Shown: positions 27,200 to 35,479, numbered from the stretch's first letter. The stretch: 40,285 nucleotides of DNA from a virus (IMGVR_UViG_3300005663_001645:1-40285); one strand, 5' to 3'. Program-made: numbers and translations. The notes: generated from the letters alone by a model not told the origin.

Positions 27200-28017
27200 T
27201 AGAACTAAAGAAAGATATAAAAAACACAACATCAGATGATGATATGTTCACTGTGCAAAAAGACAGCAGCATAGATTTGAGCATAATCGTGCCGGTATTC
27301 AACAATGTTAACTTTACAATGTTAGCCCTTGAGGGGCTTGGCAAGCTGCCTAGCAATTATGAAGTGCTTATTGTGGATAATAACAGCGAAGATGACACAG
27401 AAGAAGTAGTAGAAGAATTCATAACAAAAGCACCAAAAGACAGGGCCTCTATTTCTTATATAGGATGTCCTAGAAATATGGGATTTAGTGCAGCTAATAA
27501 TAAAGGATTCAAATATTCAAGAGGCAGGAATATTCTATTCCTAAACAATGATATTCGTATTGAGGATGATTTTGAAACGTGGCCAGAGGAAATGGTGCGA
27601 TTAGCTGAAGAGGGTTATATTATTGGCGCAGATGGCGGGCTGTTGGATGGTCAATTCAACTATGTAACAACGGGTACAAACTTGCCACGGACAAACCGTT
27701 GGTATTTGAGCGGCTGGTGTTTATGTGGATCCAGAGAAACTTTTGACAAGTTAAAGCTCAACCACTACTCTAATTCAGAAGGGCAAATTGTTGAGGGAAC
27801 ACAATCGTGGGGACCTTGGAACGAAAAGTTCTTCCTTTATTTTGAGGATGGTGATTTAACTTGGCGAGCAAGAGACCTTGGAATTGAGCTTAAGGAGATA
27901 AGAGTACCAATTCATCATTTCGGCAGAATTACAGGTCGTAAATATGGAATGTTTGGATATTATAAGAAGTCCCAAAGGATATTCAAGATAGAGTGGAAAG
28001 AAAGATATAGATCATGA
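27196..28017 (+). CDS. Glycosyltransferase family 2 (rhamnosyltransferase-like)
   Basis: GTG 27196 overlaps the previous stop in GTGA; ATG 27244 is a possible alternative start. The GT-A fold is clear: SIIVPVFNN, then LIVDNNSEDDT, then RNMGFSAANNKG, then ILFLNNDIRIEDDF with the metal-binding NND motif. WNEKFFLYFEDGDLTWRARD follows, with the acidic catalytic residues of the 'F.Y.ED.D...R....G' block typical of rhamnosyltransferase-type GT2 enzymes. There is no membrane segment, so it is a soluble enzyme. It overlaps the next small membrane-protein gene by 4 nt (ATGA). Confidence 0.9.
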   Translation: MIELKKDIKNTTSDDDMFTVQKDSSIDLSIIVPVFNNVNFTMLALEGLGKLPSNYEVLIVDNNSEDDTEEVVEEFITKAPKDRASISYIGCPRNMGFSAANNKGFKYSRGRNILFLNNDIRIEDDFETWPEEMVRLAEEGYIIGADGGLLDGQFNYVTTGTNLPRTNRWYLSGWCLCGSRETFDKLKLNHYSNSEGQIVEGTQSWGPWNEKFFLYFEDGDLTWRARDLGIELKEIRVPIHHFGRITGRKYGMFGYYKKSQRIFKIEWKERYRS

Positions 28018-28229
28018 TAAATCATTTAAAGAATATAGTTCTAATAGGGGCCATCCCGGTTATAATGTTTTGGATTGCCGTCCTTCTGGGATTTTGGTTT
28101 TATCCAGAGGACATGGATGGCGCAAGTAACCTGATAATGGTATTTGCCGGTACAGGTTGTTTGGTTGCACTATTCTTGTTAGTGCGGAACATAAGGCGTG
28201 GCATAGAGTACTTTCTTAAAAGGAAATAA
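28014..28229 (+). CDS. Small two-helix membrane protein
   Basis: This 71-residue protein has a transmembrane helix at about residues 8-28 (IVLIGAIPVIMFWIAVLLGF) and another at about 39-58 (NLIMVFAGTGCLVALFLLV), joined by an acidic loop (YPEDMDGASN). The basic tail is RNIRRGIEYFLKRK. By the positive-inside rule both ends probably face the cytoplasm. It sits between two GT2 genes with ATGA and TAATG overlaps, so it is cotranslated with them. It could anchor glycosyltransferases at the membrane or be a membrane effector such as a superinfection-exclusion or holin-like protein. No family is recognised. Confidence 0.6.
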   Translation: MINHLKNIVLIGAIPVIMFWIAVLLGFWFYPEDMDGASNLIMVFAGTGCLVALFLLVRNIRRGIEYFLKRK

Positions 28230-29053
28230 TGATCTATGTATTGACGCTAACTTGGAATGGCCTTGATAGTCTTAAAAAGCTCAAAGGTGGTCTAATAAGA
28301 AATCTCAACAATGTTGATACAGATTACGACGCAGTATGGTGTGTCCGTGACAATGGTTCTACAGATGGGACTGCTGAGTGGTTAAATGAAATTAGGAAAT
28401 ACGGAAATGTTGCGACGCTTCCTTTACTTATAGATCACAATAGAGATAATTTTGCCCAGGGAGTTAACTCTTTAGCAAATATGGTTTATGACGAATACGA
28501 TTATGCTAATTCTAATGATTTTTTCTTGCTTCTAAATAATGATGTAGAATTTGTTGATGATACGTCACTATTAAAAATGATGCATCTGATGAAAGATCCT
28601 AAGGTTGGTGTGGTTGGTGCCAGGCTGCTATACAGTGGTACGAATAAATTGCAGCACGGTGGTGTCATATTCGGACGTAGGTATAGCAACATGCCATATC
28701 ATTATCGGCACCAAGAAGAATCTGATAAACACGCGGAGAAGAACCGATACTTTCAAGCAGTAACTGCGGCATGTTGTCTAATTAGGGCTAAGGCGTTTCA
28801 GAAGATGAGTGAGATATATTTTTGGAGTTTTGAAGATACAGATTTATGCTTAAGAATCAAGAAGGCCGGATGGAAGATTGCATATTGTGGAGAAACCAGA
28901 ATCTACCATGAGGAAAGTGCGTCATTGAAGAAGAATCCGGTCAACAAAATGTTCCTCCAACAGAATGTAGAGCACTTCAAGAGTAAGTGGTTTGGCAAAT
29001 ATGAGCTTGACCACGAGAAGTATTTGAAAAATCCTAACTATAAAGTGATTTAG
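28229..29053 (+). CDS. Glycosyltransferase family 2
   Basis: This 274-residue GT-A protein follows AAAAGGA and overlaps the previous stop by one base (TAATG). It shows YVLTLTWNG, VRDNGSTDGT, FFLLLNNDVEFVDD (metal-binding NND), and FWSFEDTDLCLRIKKAGW followed by RIYHEESAS, the conserved 'ED.D...R....G......H..S' end of rhamnosyltransferase-like GT2 enzymes. It is related in layout to the GT2 gene at 27196 but is clearly diverged, so it is not a recent duplicate. It would add a sugar to the same or a linked glycan. Confidence 0.9.
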   Translation: MIYVLTLTWNGLDSLKKLKGGLIRNLNNVDTDYDAVWCVRDNGSTDGTAEWLNEIRKYGNVATLPLLIDHNRDNFAQGVNSLANMVYDEYDYANSNDFFLLLNNDVEFVDDTSLLKMMHLMKDPKVGVVGARLLYSGTNKLQHGGVIFGRRYSNMPYHYRHQEESDKHAEKNRYFQAVTAACCLIRAKAFQKMSEIYFWSFEDTDLCLRIKKAGWKIAYCGETRIYHEESASLKKNPVNKMFLQQNVEHFKSKWFGKYELDHEKYLKNPNYKVI

Positions 29054-30015
29054 TGGGGATGCGCAAATTAACCACTAAATACTTTCCATTCTCACCTGGC
29101 ATCCCTTGGCAAATAAAGAATGGAAGATACGTTCGGCCAGAGGTTTCTGGCTCTATATTGCGGTCTGTATTAAAAGATAAAGATATTGTTGTAGCAGCTT
29201 TTGGCGGCTTATTGGAGTCGTTTTTTTCATTATCTATTCTAGAGGCCATAAACTATATGATGCCTGGTCATAATCTGTTTTGGTGTGGCCGTTCAGAGTA
29301 TCATTCATTGGTTGAGCAAAATGGTCTAGCTAAGCCGTTTGATATGATAGATCAATCAGTTCTGGATCGATTTCCTGTGCCCGTTTTTTTTGACAAAGAG
29401 AATCGTGCCTATTTTAATTGCCTGAACAACTATTTAAGTGTAAATTCTTATTATTTGTCGCCAGGATACAACGATCTTAGGCCGGCAGTCAAGCAAATCG
29501 CAGAAAAAAGCACAACATCTTGGGAGGTGCGCTTCAGTCCCCAATTAAGGCACCACGAGAGCCGTCAGGAGCCCTTTCCATCAAGGAGAAGGGCTCCGTA
29601 TGTATTGGTGCTCCCAGACCGTACAGGGCTGTCTGAGTGCGAGATAAGCTGTCTTAATTGGGATGCCCGCAAAATACGCTCTTTCTCCACAATGTTACAG
29701 CCAGAGTTTAAACTAATTGTGATGACCAATAATCCTGGAATATATTTCAACACCAATGCTGAGGTTATTCCATTCACGTTAGAGGATATAGTACGCCTAT
29801 TACCACGAGCTTATGCTGTTTTATCTAAAGATGTTGATATTTTATTGCTGGCAATAGCTTTGTCCAATACAAAAATATTATCAAACGCTGTCTGCGCCCC
29901 AATGAGCTTGGAGAAGAATGCTAAATTCCTCTTAAAAAATAATGATATATACACATCTGAAGGCCTGTCTCCAGAAACCGCATGGGGGCATATAACAAAA
30001 TTAGGAAATATATGA
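29053..30015 (+). CDS. Probable GT-B-like glycan protein, family not recognised
   Basis: GTG 29053 overlaps the previous stop (TAGTG); ATG 29059 is an alternative two codons later. The 320 residues have an N-terminal Rossmann-like segment (KDIVVAAFGGLLESFFSLSIL, then NLFWCGRSEYHSLVEQNG). A linker with RRRAPYVLVLPDRTGL and a second Rossmann-like half follow (FKLIVMTNNPG, AYAVLSKDVDILLLAIALSN). This resembles GT9/heptosyltransferase-type GT-B architecture with a conserved-looking acidic surface, but diagnostic residues are absent. The local order within a chain of glycosyltransferases supports the call. It could instead be an ADP-heptose or polysaccharide-processing relative. Confidence 0.5.
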   Translation: MGMRKLTTKYFPFSPGIPWQIKNGRYVRPEVSGSILRSVLKDKDIVVAAFGGLLESFFSLSILEAINYMMPGHNLFWCGRSEYHSLVEQNGLAKPFDMIDQSVLDRFPVPVFFDKENRAYFNCLNNYLSVNSYYLSPGYNDLRPAVKQIAEKSTTSWEVRFSPQLRHHESRQEPFPSRRRAPYVLVLPDRTGLSECEISCLNWDARKIRSFSTMLQPEFKLIVMTNNPGIYFNTNAEVIPFTLEDIVRLLPRAYAVLSKDVDILLLAIALSNTKILSNAVCAPMSLEKNAKFLLKNNDIYTSEGLSPETAWGHITKLGNI

Positions 30016-30767
30016 CTGTCTCAATAATGATTGTAACATATAATCGTCTTAGTTTGACAAAGCAAACGTTAGAAAACCTGTTTAAAGCCACAAAATATCC
30101 ATATAATCTCATATTTGTAGACAATAACTCAAGCGATGGGACGATAGGCTTTCTAGATAAGACGCTACATGGCAAGATGGAACAGTTTAATTCATTTAAA
30201 GATTATTCTATAATATCTAATAGAGACAATAGAGGGATTGCCATTGGAAGAAACCAGGGATTAGCAGAAGCCGTTACGAAATATGACAGTGAATGGTTTG
30301 CTACACTTGATAATGATGTATGGGTTCCAGAGGGCTGGTTAACTGAATGTGTCGAAATTTTACAAGCCAACAGACAATATGCTTCTATAGGGGCCAATAT
30401 GGAGAATGTAAAGTACCCTATTGTTAATTTGAATGGAAAGGAGTTTCAAAACAAACCTCAAGGAAATTTAGGTACCGCCTGCATGGTGTTTAATAGATCT
30501 TTGCATAAAATGCTTGGTTATTTTAATTACAAAGACTATGGAAAATATGGTGAAGAGGATGCAGACTGGGGGATGCGCATCCGTGTAATAGGCCTCAAGC
30601 TTGGATATATCAAAGAGAACGGAAAGCATCTAGGCGAGGGACAGCACGACAAAGGAGAGTATAGAGAGTTTAAAACGGCATCTCACAAGAGGAATTTGGC
30701 AAAGTTTAACGCAAACTGTCGAGACTATGCCCGGCGCATTAAGCCACTATACATAAATTTTCGATGA
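30012..30767 (+). CDS. Glycosyltransferase family 2
   Basis: ATG 30012 overlaps the preceding TGA (ATGA); an upstream frame extension to 29982 has no reason to be used. The 251-residue protein starts MTVSIMIVTYNR, followed by LIFVDNNSSDGT, NRDNRGIAIGRNQG and WFATLDNDVWVPEGW, whose DND serves as the metal-binding DxD. YGEEDADWGMRIRVIG is the acidic catalytic block. The C-terminal GEGQHDKGEYREFK is polar. It is a soluble single-domain GT-A enzyme. It ends in ATGA overlap with the 709-aa gene, so the two are coupled. Confidence 0.9.
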   Translation: MTVSIMIVTYNRLSLTKQTLENLFKATKYPYNLIFVDNNSSDGTIGFLDKTLHGKMEQFNSFKDYSIISNRDNRGIAIGRNQGLAEAVTKYDSEWFATLDNDVWVPEGWLTECVEILQANRQYASIGANMENVKYPIVNLNGKEFQNKPQGNLGTACMVFNRSLHKMLGYFNYKDYGKYGEEDADWGMRIRVIGLKLGYIKENGKHLGEGQHDKGEYREFKTASHKRNLAKFNANCRDYARRIKPLYINFR

Positions 30768-32893
30768 AAATTGAGATCTTACCTAATGAGTTAAAAAAAT
30801 ATACAGTATCTTCTAAATCTTGTGTTTTTCAAAAAGACGGTATAAGAATTGGCCCGAGATTTGGAAGAATTACTTTCGACTTATCTGAAATAAATGCTAC
30901 TAAATGTGATTTACATTTTAAAAGGATATCAGGTGATGGTAAGACAACAATTAAGTCGGAAAATACAATTGATGCAATAGTGGTGTCAAAAGTATCTCAA
31001 ACTTTCAGCATCCATATAAGAAATGAAGTTTATATAACTCGCGAGATTGGTAAAGGAGAAGTTGTTCTATCTAGTATAACGGCTCATTCTAATAAAGAAG
31101 AAAATATGCCTAATTGGAGAGAAATCATAAAACGGTGTAGCAAGTATAAATGCATTAGAATGGTTGGTGGACAACTATTTGCTAGCTCTGGCGGGTTTAT
31201 AGAGGATAACAATACTATAAAGAAGATTTCGACCAATCCGCCCGGTATGTTCACTCGTGAGGAAAATAGAATTAAATTTCTAGGCTCTTGCGAAATTTTA
31301 GACATACATATGGGCGGTAAAGATCCAATCTCTGTGTCATCCCCATATGCTCACCGAGAAAAACCAGGCCCCAATATTTCAACCTCTGTAGAGCGGCCGG
31401 TTAATTCAATCAAAATTGCCAATGTGCCTAATCAGATTCCGTTCCCGCTTCCTACGCAACAGGATCAGTCTCAAATGAACAACAGTATAGTATTTAACTC
31501 CACGGCACTAAATGCGTTTGCAAAATTTGGTCAGATTAAAAATAAACTTGTTAAACCTATACGCAGTAACAATAAAAACTATCTACTTATTAGAAAGGGT
31601 GCGCGCTGCTCATTATCACTCTCTGAAATACAGGACAATTCTGAATATATTGTTGTAATTAAAGCTAAGAAGCTTAATGGGAATGGTAAATTGTGGCTTA
31701 CATTTGCCTCTAAAGAAAATGATTTCACTGATAGAGTTGGAGCCGTACTTAGTGGCAATATAAGTAATAAGTATATTACGTTAAGAACGAAAACGTGTAA
31801 ATATGGGCAGTTTCATAAGCTTAATATATCAATGGAAGATACTTGCTCTGGAGAAGTTCTAATAGAAGAAATACTTATTGTTGAAAATATAGGCATTACG
31901 CGAACAAAGGGCCTTATAGAGTATGGGTTTAGCACTGCAGAGGCCCGGGATATTCCACCGTCATTATCATTTGGGCTTTCACTTAACCTAGACGATGATA
32001 CATTTGATCCGATTTATCAGGGGGCAAAAAGTTTTGCCAAATATGTCCCGATAAAAACAACAGAGACAGTGGATACGATCTCTGGAAGTGTGGCCACAAC
32101 TACAATATCTGGGATGAGCTGGTTAAATAAGGTTAGCCCTATATTTCCAGAGCTTAGAGTTATAAAGAACACGAATGCGATAGGTGGCGAAACCTTAATG
32201 ATTGGCAGGATGGGATCGTTGCTGCCGGCCAAGCGTATATGGGTTGATGCTTTTTTTGAGAAGGAAGCTATTGATAGCGATTTGGCGGTTTTAAGGAGTG
32301 CTGCGCAAATTTTTAGTCCGTCATTGTTAAATGTTGATCTGCTAAAATCAAAACTTCCTAATGTCAAAGTAGATCTGTGTACCAGGCCGGTCCCGTATAT
32401 AACGCCAAAATCAGTTCCATATTTTGAAAACAAAGAATTCGCATTATGTTTTCATAGAGGCCATGAGTCAACGTATCGAATCATAAAGGCCTGGAATCCT
32501 CAGCTTCCCAAAATGGCGCTAGTCGGAGCCAGAGGGGGCTTCCCCGACACTGTAATACCTGTTAATGAATATATGCCCTATGAAAATCTATTATTCTTAA
32601 TTTCCAAATGCAAGTTCATAATAGACATACCTACATATAGAAACTATAATTCCGCATTTTTGGATTTGGCACATCATATGGGCGTACCAATTATAAGTTC
32701 AAACTGGTTTGTCATTGATAAGGATAATTGTATTTTCCTGCCACCTGTTGAAGACATTGGGAAGCTGAAATCTCCAACTACGGAGGCAATCATAGATGGT
32801 GCAAATAGGGCTAATAATATGCCCAGGAAGAATGCCAGGACAGATCAATATAAAGCGAAGTTTATAGCAAGTTCTGCTAGATTATTTATTTAA
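30764..32893 (+). CDS. Beta-sandwich plus GT-B-like fusion protein
   Basis: This 709-residue protein starts in an ATGA overlap. Residues 1-100 are a beta-rich domain with alternating strands (GPRFGRITFDLSEI). Residues about 110-170 look Rossmann-like. Residues 265-385 form a beta-sandwich with carbohydrate-binding-module-like strands (NNKNYLLIRKGARCSLSLSE, GKLWLTFASKEN). Residues about 400-709 look like a GT-B pair of half-domains, containing YMPYENLLFLISKCKFIIDI, then ALLD-like AFLDLAHHMGVPIISSNW, the usual acceptor/donor region with helix-strand pattern. No catalytic residue is certain. It faces the opposite-strand fucosyltransferase gene and overlaps it tail-to-tail by 8 nt. Confidence 0.5.
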   Translation: MKIEILPNELKKYTVSSKSCVFQKDGIRIGPRFGRITFDLSEINATKCDLHFKRISGDGKTTIKSENTIDAIVVSKVSQTFSIHIRNEVYITREIGKGEVVLSSITAHSNKEENMPNWREIIKRCSKYKCIRMVGGQLFASSGGFIEDNNTIKKISTNPPGMFTREENRIKFLGSCEILDIHMGGKDPISVSSPYAHREKPGPNISTSVERPVNSIKIANVPNQIPFPLPTQQDQSQMNNSIVFNSTALNAFAKFGQIKNKLVKPIRSNNKNYLLIRKGARCSLSLSEIQDNSEYIVVIKAKKLNGNGKLWLTFASKENDFTDRVGAVLSGNISNKYITLRTKTCKYGQFHKLNISMEDTCSGEVLIEEILIVENIGITRTKGLIEYGFSTAEARDIPPSLSFGLSLNLDDDTFDPIYQGAKSFAKYVPIKTTETVDTISGSVATTTISGMSWLNKVSPIFPELRVIKNTNAIGGETLMIGRMGSLLPAKRIWVDAFFEKEAIDSDLAVLRSAAQIFSPSLLNVDLLKSKLPNVKVDLCTRPVPYITPKSVPYFENKEFALCFHRGHESTYRIIKAWNPQLPKMALVGARGGFPDTVIPVNEYMPYENLLFLISKCKFIIDIPTYRNYNSAFLDLAHHMGVPIISSNWFVIDKDNCIFLPPVEDIGKLKSPTTEAIIDGANRANNMPRKNARTDQYKAKFIASSARLFI

Positions 32894-33824
32894 TATCGCT
32901 GTGAAACTTATTGATAATTTTCTCGTAACCAACTTTAAACGAGGAAAGTTGTTGTAATTTTTGTGTTCTGAATATTTGGCCTCGTATATCGCCTACCCAG
33001 TTTTTGTATCTTTCTTCTGTGAATCCCTCGATACGACCGATTAATCCTTTTTCATTAATTCTGAATTTCCTACCAGTTTTCTGCACATAGTCCCTTAGGT
33101 CTATGTAGGAATGCTTCGGGAACTTGTGGTCATCTATATTATAGCAGCCCATATAGATAGGTATGGTCCCGGCGCGCCATACATCGGGGAGTTTCTCTGT
33201 GAAGTATCCATGTGTGTAAATTGGGTCATGAGAGTTCTCTGTGCAAATGGAGAATTTTGCCTTTCTTAGGACATCATGTTTTGATTTGGCGTTACCGCGA
33301 AAATATGGCCTTTTAATTGGCATTTGACCATACCAAGACACTTTATACTTGGACTTTTTATGCAGCAAGTCTGCTAATTGTAAGCGCAAAGAGTATAGTT
33401 CTGAATGGTGTCTTGATGACTTATTATTTGCAACAAATACGATTTCATCCGTTTTTTTATTCCATTCCACCCAGCTTTCCGCCAATTTCTCCGCTGACGG
33501 GAAGTGGTGATAAGATGGGTGATTCATGGCAACGACCTTGTTTTTCGATTTGGGAAAAGCCTTGGTAGCCCAAGAGAAAATGTATTTGAATTTTGAAACA
33601 AATTTGGGGTCATAGTCTCTATCTAATACACAATAGGGTTCAACAACCCATATACTATCGTGTGGTTTCGGTTTTCTTATTGAGTACCAACCCATTCCTA
33701 TATTTATTTTATTAGGGTCATATTTGGGGCTACGCCAAATCTCTCCTTTTTCATTTTCGAAAACTTTAGTCACAGGGCCGGTTTGTGGCGAATATACTAT
33801 GTTTATTATTGCTTTATTTGGCAT
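32886..33824 (-). CDS. Alpha-1,3-fucosyltransferase, GT10 family
   Basis: This is the only gene on the minus strand in the window. The 312-residue product has the GT10 signature at about residues 190-230: FSICTENSHDPIYTHGYFTE, then KLPDVWRAGTIPIYMG. This includes the Glu and Lys that bind GDP-fucose and the GTIPIYMG strand. A downstream KFPKHSYIDLRDY and the N-terminal half (acceptor domain) complete the family layout. No transmembrane anchor is visible, as in bacterial soluble members. It would move fucose from GDP-fucose onto GlcNAc or a similar sugar. No GDP-fucose synthesis genes (gmd, fcl) are in this window, so the donor would come from the host or from elsewhere in the genome. The start at 33824 faces the divergent GT2 gene. 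Confidence 0.9.
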   Translation of the reverse strand: MPNKAIINIVYSPQTGPVTKVFENEKGEIWRSPKYDPNKINIGMGWYSIRKPKPHDSIWVVEPYCVLDRDYDPKFVSKFKYIFSWATKAFPKSKNKVVAMNHPSYHHFPSAEKLAESWVEWNKKTDEIVFVANNKSSRHHSELYSLRLQLADLLHKKSKYKVSWYGQMPIKRPYFRGNAKSKHDVLRKAKFSICTENSHDPIYTHGYFTEKLPDVWRAGTIPIYMGCYNIDDHKFPKHSYIDLRDYVQKTGRKFRINEKGLIGRIEGFTEERYKNWVGDIRGQIFRTQKLQQLSSFKVGYEKIINKFHSDIK

Positions 33825-33839
33825 GTTTTGCTCATAATT

Positions 33840-33849
33840 GTTATATAAC
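33840..33849. promoter_or_regulatory. Palindromic TATA-like element between divergent genes
   Basis: GTTATATAAC is a perfect 10-bp palindrome in the 46-nt gap between the minus-strand fucosyltransferase start and the GT2 start at 33871. TATATA reads the same on both strands, so it could serve as a -10 box in both directions. On the + strand, TTGGCA at 33819-33824 is 17 nt upstream of TATATA. Expression of the inverted gene needs its own promoter, which supports this call. It remains unproven. Confidence 0.35.
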
Positions 33850-33870
33850 GAGAATGGCGAGGCAATGAAT

Positions 33871-34614
33871 ATGAAAAAGATGGTTGTACTGGTTCCGAGC
33901 TATAAAAATAGCCTTTGGTATGAGAGAAATCTTTCATCTATCATATCACAGGATTATGATAATTTTACAGTTGTTTACGTAGACGACTGCTCGCCAGATA
34001 ATACCGGAGATCTTGTTGCAAAATATATAGCCAAACATAATCAGCAAGACAGGGTAAAATTGATACGCAATTCAGAACGCAAAGGTGCCTTGTGTAATCT
34101 ATACGATATGATCCATGATTGTGACGACGACGATATAGTGGTCACATTAGATGGTGATGATTGGTTTGCTAATGCTGTAGTGTTAAAAACAATAAACGAA
34201 GTTTACCAGAACAATGACGTTTGGATGACTTATGGAAGCTATCAAGATTGTCCAGGCATGACACGCGGGTGTTGTAAGCCATATGAAAATCAAATTATAA
34301 ACGCTAACTTGTTTAGAAACGTACCATGGAGAGCAAGTCATCCTAGAACTTTTTATGCTTGGCTTTTCAAAAAGATCAAGAAAGAGGATTTTTATGACCC
34401 AAATGGCAAATGGCTAGATATGGCTTGGGATTTATCTTTTATGATGCCAATGCTAGAGATGTCTGGGAGTAGGCATAAATATGTGCATAGCATATTGTAT
34501 TCTTATAACAATGAAAATCCAATTTCAGACTACAAAGTAAATCAAGCCAGACAAGGTGCGCTTGATAGGTGGATTCGTTCAAAACCCAAATATAATAAAA
34601 TAGATCAGGCTTAA
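33871..34614 (+). CDS. Glycosyltransferase family 2
   Basis: The open frame runs upstream to a TTG at 33838, but ATG 33871 has GGCGAGG 8 nt before it and is preferred; ATG 33865 is too close to that SD. The protein (247 residues) begins MKKMVVLVPSYKN and shows VVYVDDCSPDNT, LIRNSERKGAL and DIVVTLDGDDWF, the typical GT2 strand order with DGD as the metal-binding motif. The second half has TRGCCKPYENQIINANLF and WDLSFMMPMLEMSG, fitting a GT-A enzyme of the EpsJ/WcaA type. It is soluble. It begins the + strand run after the inverted gene. Confidence 0.88.
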   Translation: MKKMVVLVPSYKNSLWYERNLSSIISQDYDNFTVVYVDDCSPDNTGDLVAKYIAKHNQQDRVKLIRNSERKGALCNLYDMIHDCDDDDIVVTLDGDDWFANAVVLKTINEVYQNNDVWMTYGSYQDCPGMTRGCCKPYENQIINANLFRNVPWRASHPRTFYAWLFKKIKKEDFYDPNGKWLDMAWDLSFMMPMLEMSGSRHKYVHSILYSYNNENPISDYKVNQARQGALDRWIRSKPKYNKIDQA

Positions 34615-34653
34615 TAGTATTGAAAGAAAATACAATAGATTTTTGGAGACTAT

Positions 34654-35385
34654 ATGACTGTTACATTTATAGAGTTAGGCGATAAGGGGCAATTAGGTAA
34701 TCAATTATTTCAAATAAGTAGCGTAATAGGCTCTGCTTTGTACCATAATGATGATTGGATACTGCCCAAATGGTTGTATTTTAATTACTTCAATATTCCT
34801 GCTAATTACTTTTCTAATGAAATACATATAAATAGGATACATAACGAATTATGTTTTCATTATGCAGGCATACCCAGTTTTAAAGGTGAAGTGGTTAGTT
34901 TAAGTGGTTATTATCAAGCATCTAAATATTGGCAAGATTATGCGAATGTAGTATTGAAATTACTAATGCCTAAACGGTTAGGGAGCTATAAAGATTATAC
35001 AGCAATACACGTTAGACGAACAGACTATCTAATTCACACAGAATGTTACAGTATACTGGATATGCATAACTATTATGAGAAAGCTATGATGGCGTGTCCA
35101 AGCAAAAATTATCTAATATTTTCAGATGATCTTGATTGGTGTAAAAAACACTTTGTGGGGAATGAATTCAGTTTTTCTGAAGAGAGACATCCAGCAATTG
35201 ATTTAGGCAACATGATAGGCTGTAAAAATAACATTATAGCTAATTCCTCATTTTCTTGGTGGGCAGCCTGGTTAAATAAAACACCAGATAAGAAAATAGT
35301 TGCTCCGGTCACATGGTTTGGGCCTAAATTGTCATTAACACATGATACAAAAGATCTTTTACCGAAAGAGTGGATTAAAGTATGA
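34654..35385 (+). CDS. Alpha-1,2-fucosyltransferase, GT11 family
   Basis: The 243-residue product has the three GT11 motifs: GQLGNQLFQ at residues 12-20, IHVRRTDYL around residue 119 (motif I, GDP-fucose binding), and IIANSSFSWWAAWLN near residues 194-208. YLIFSDDLDWCKK lies between them. This matches alpha-1,2-fucosyltransferases such as WbsJ and FutC; the length is slightly short of the usual 280-300. It begins with TTGGAG 5 nt upstream. With the GT10 gene next door, it implies a fucosylated glycan able to carry both 1,2- and 1,3-linkages, as in Lewis- or blood-group-type structures. The actual product is not shown. Confidence 0.92.
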   Translation: MTVTFIELGDKGQLGNQLFQISSVIGSALYHNDDWILPKWLYFNYFNIPANYFSNEIHINRIHNELCFHYAGIPSFKGEVVSLSGYYQASKYWQDYANVVLKLLMPKRLGSYKDYTAIHVRRTDYLIHTECYSILDMHNYYEKAMMACPSKNYLIFSDDLDWCKKHFVGNEFSFSEERHPAIDLGNMIGCKNNIIANSSFSWWAAWLNKTPDKKIVAPVTWFGPKLSLTHDTKDLLPKEWIKV

Positions 35386-35453
35386 AAGAATTAGCGGAAA
35401 AGTTTAACATCTCGCCCGGAACCGTCAGATCCATTAAAAGGGGAGACACATGA
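35382..35453 (+). CDS. 23-residue helix-turn-helix peptide or remnant
   Basis: ATG 35382 overlaps the fucosyltransferase TGA (ATGA). The 23 codons encode LAEKFNISPGTVRSIKRG in their centre, a clear helix-turn-helix pattern ('LA..F.IS..TVR.I..G') like the DNA-recognition end of HNH or phage regulatory proteins. It is too short for a full HTH fold, so it may be a remnant of a larger DNA-binding or endonuclease gene, or a tiny coupled ORF. Its stop lies inside the CACATGA...TCATGTG inverted repeat. Confidence 0.4.
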   Translation: MKELAEKFNISPGTVRSIKRGDT

Positions 35454-35462
35454 TCTCATGTG
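35447..35462. promoter_or_regulatory. Perfect 16-bp inverted repeat, operator-like
   Basis: CACATGATCTCATGTG has 7-bp arms (35447-35453 and 35456-35462) around a 2-nt spacer. It overlaps the end of the HTH mini-ORF and lies 9 nt before a strong SD. Symmetric sites of this size usually bind dimeric regulators. A hairpin with a 2-nt loop is unlikely, which favours DNA binding over termination. Not proven. Confidence 0.4.
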
Positions 35463-35470
35463 AAAATCAT

Positions 35471-35479
35471 AAAGGAGGT
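35471..35479 (+). promoter_or_regulatory. Near-consensus ribosome binding site for start 35487
   Basis: AAAGGAGGT sits 7 nt before ATG 35487 and is the strongest SD in the window. It shows that the intended start of the CgeB-like glycosyltransferase is 35487, upstream of the frameshift. Confidence 0.7.

Noticed and set aside
33317-33568. 83-codon + strand ORF opposite the GT10 fucosyltransferase
   Set aside because: It has no SD or recognisable motif, and the opposite strand carries a full GT10 signature through the same region.
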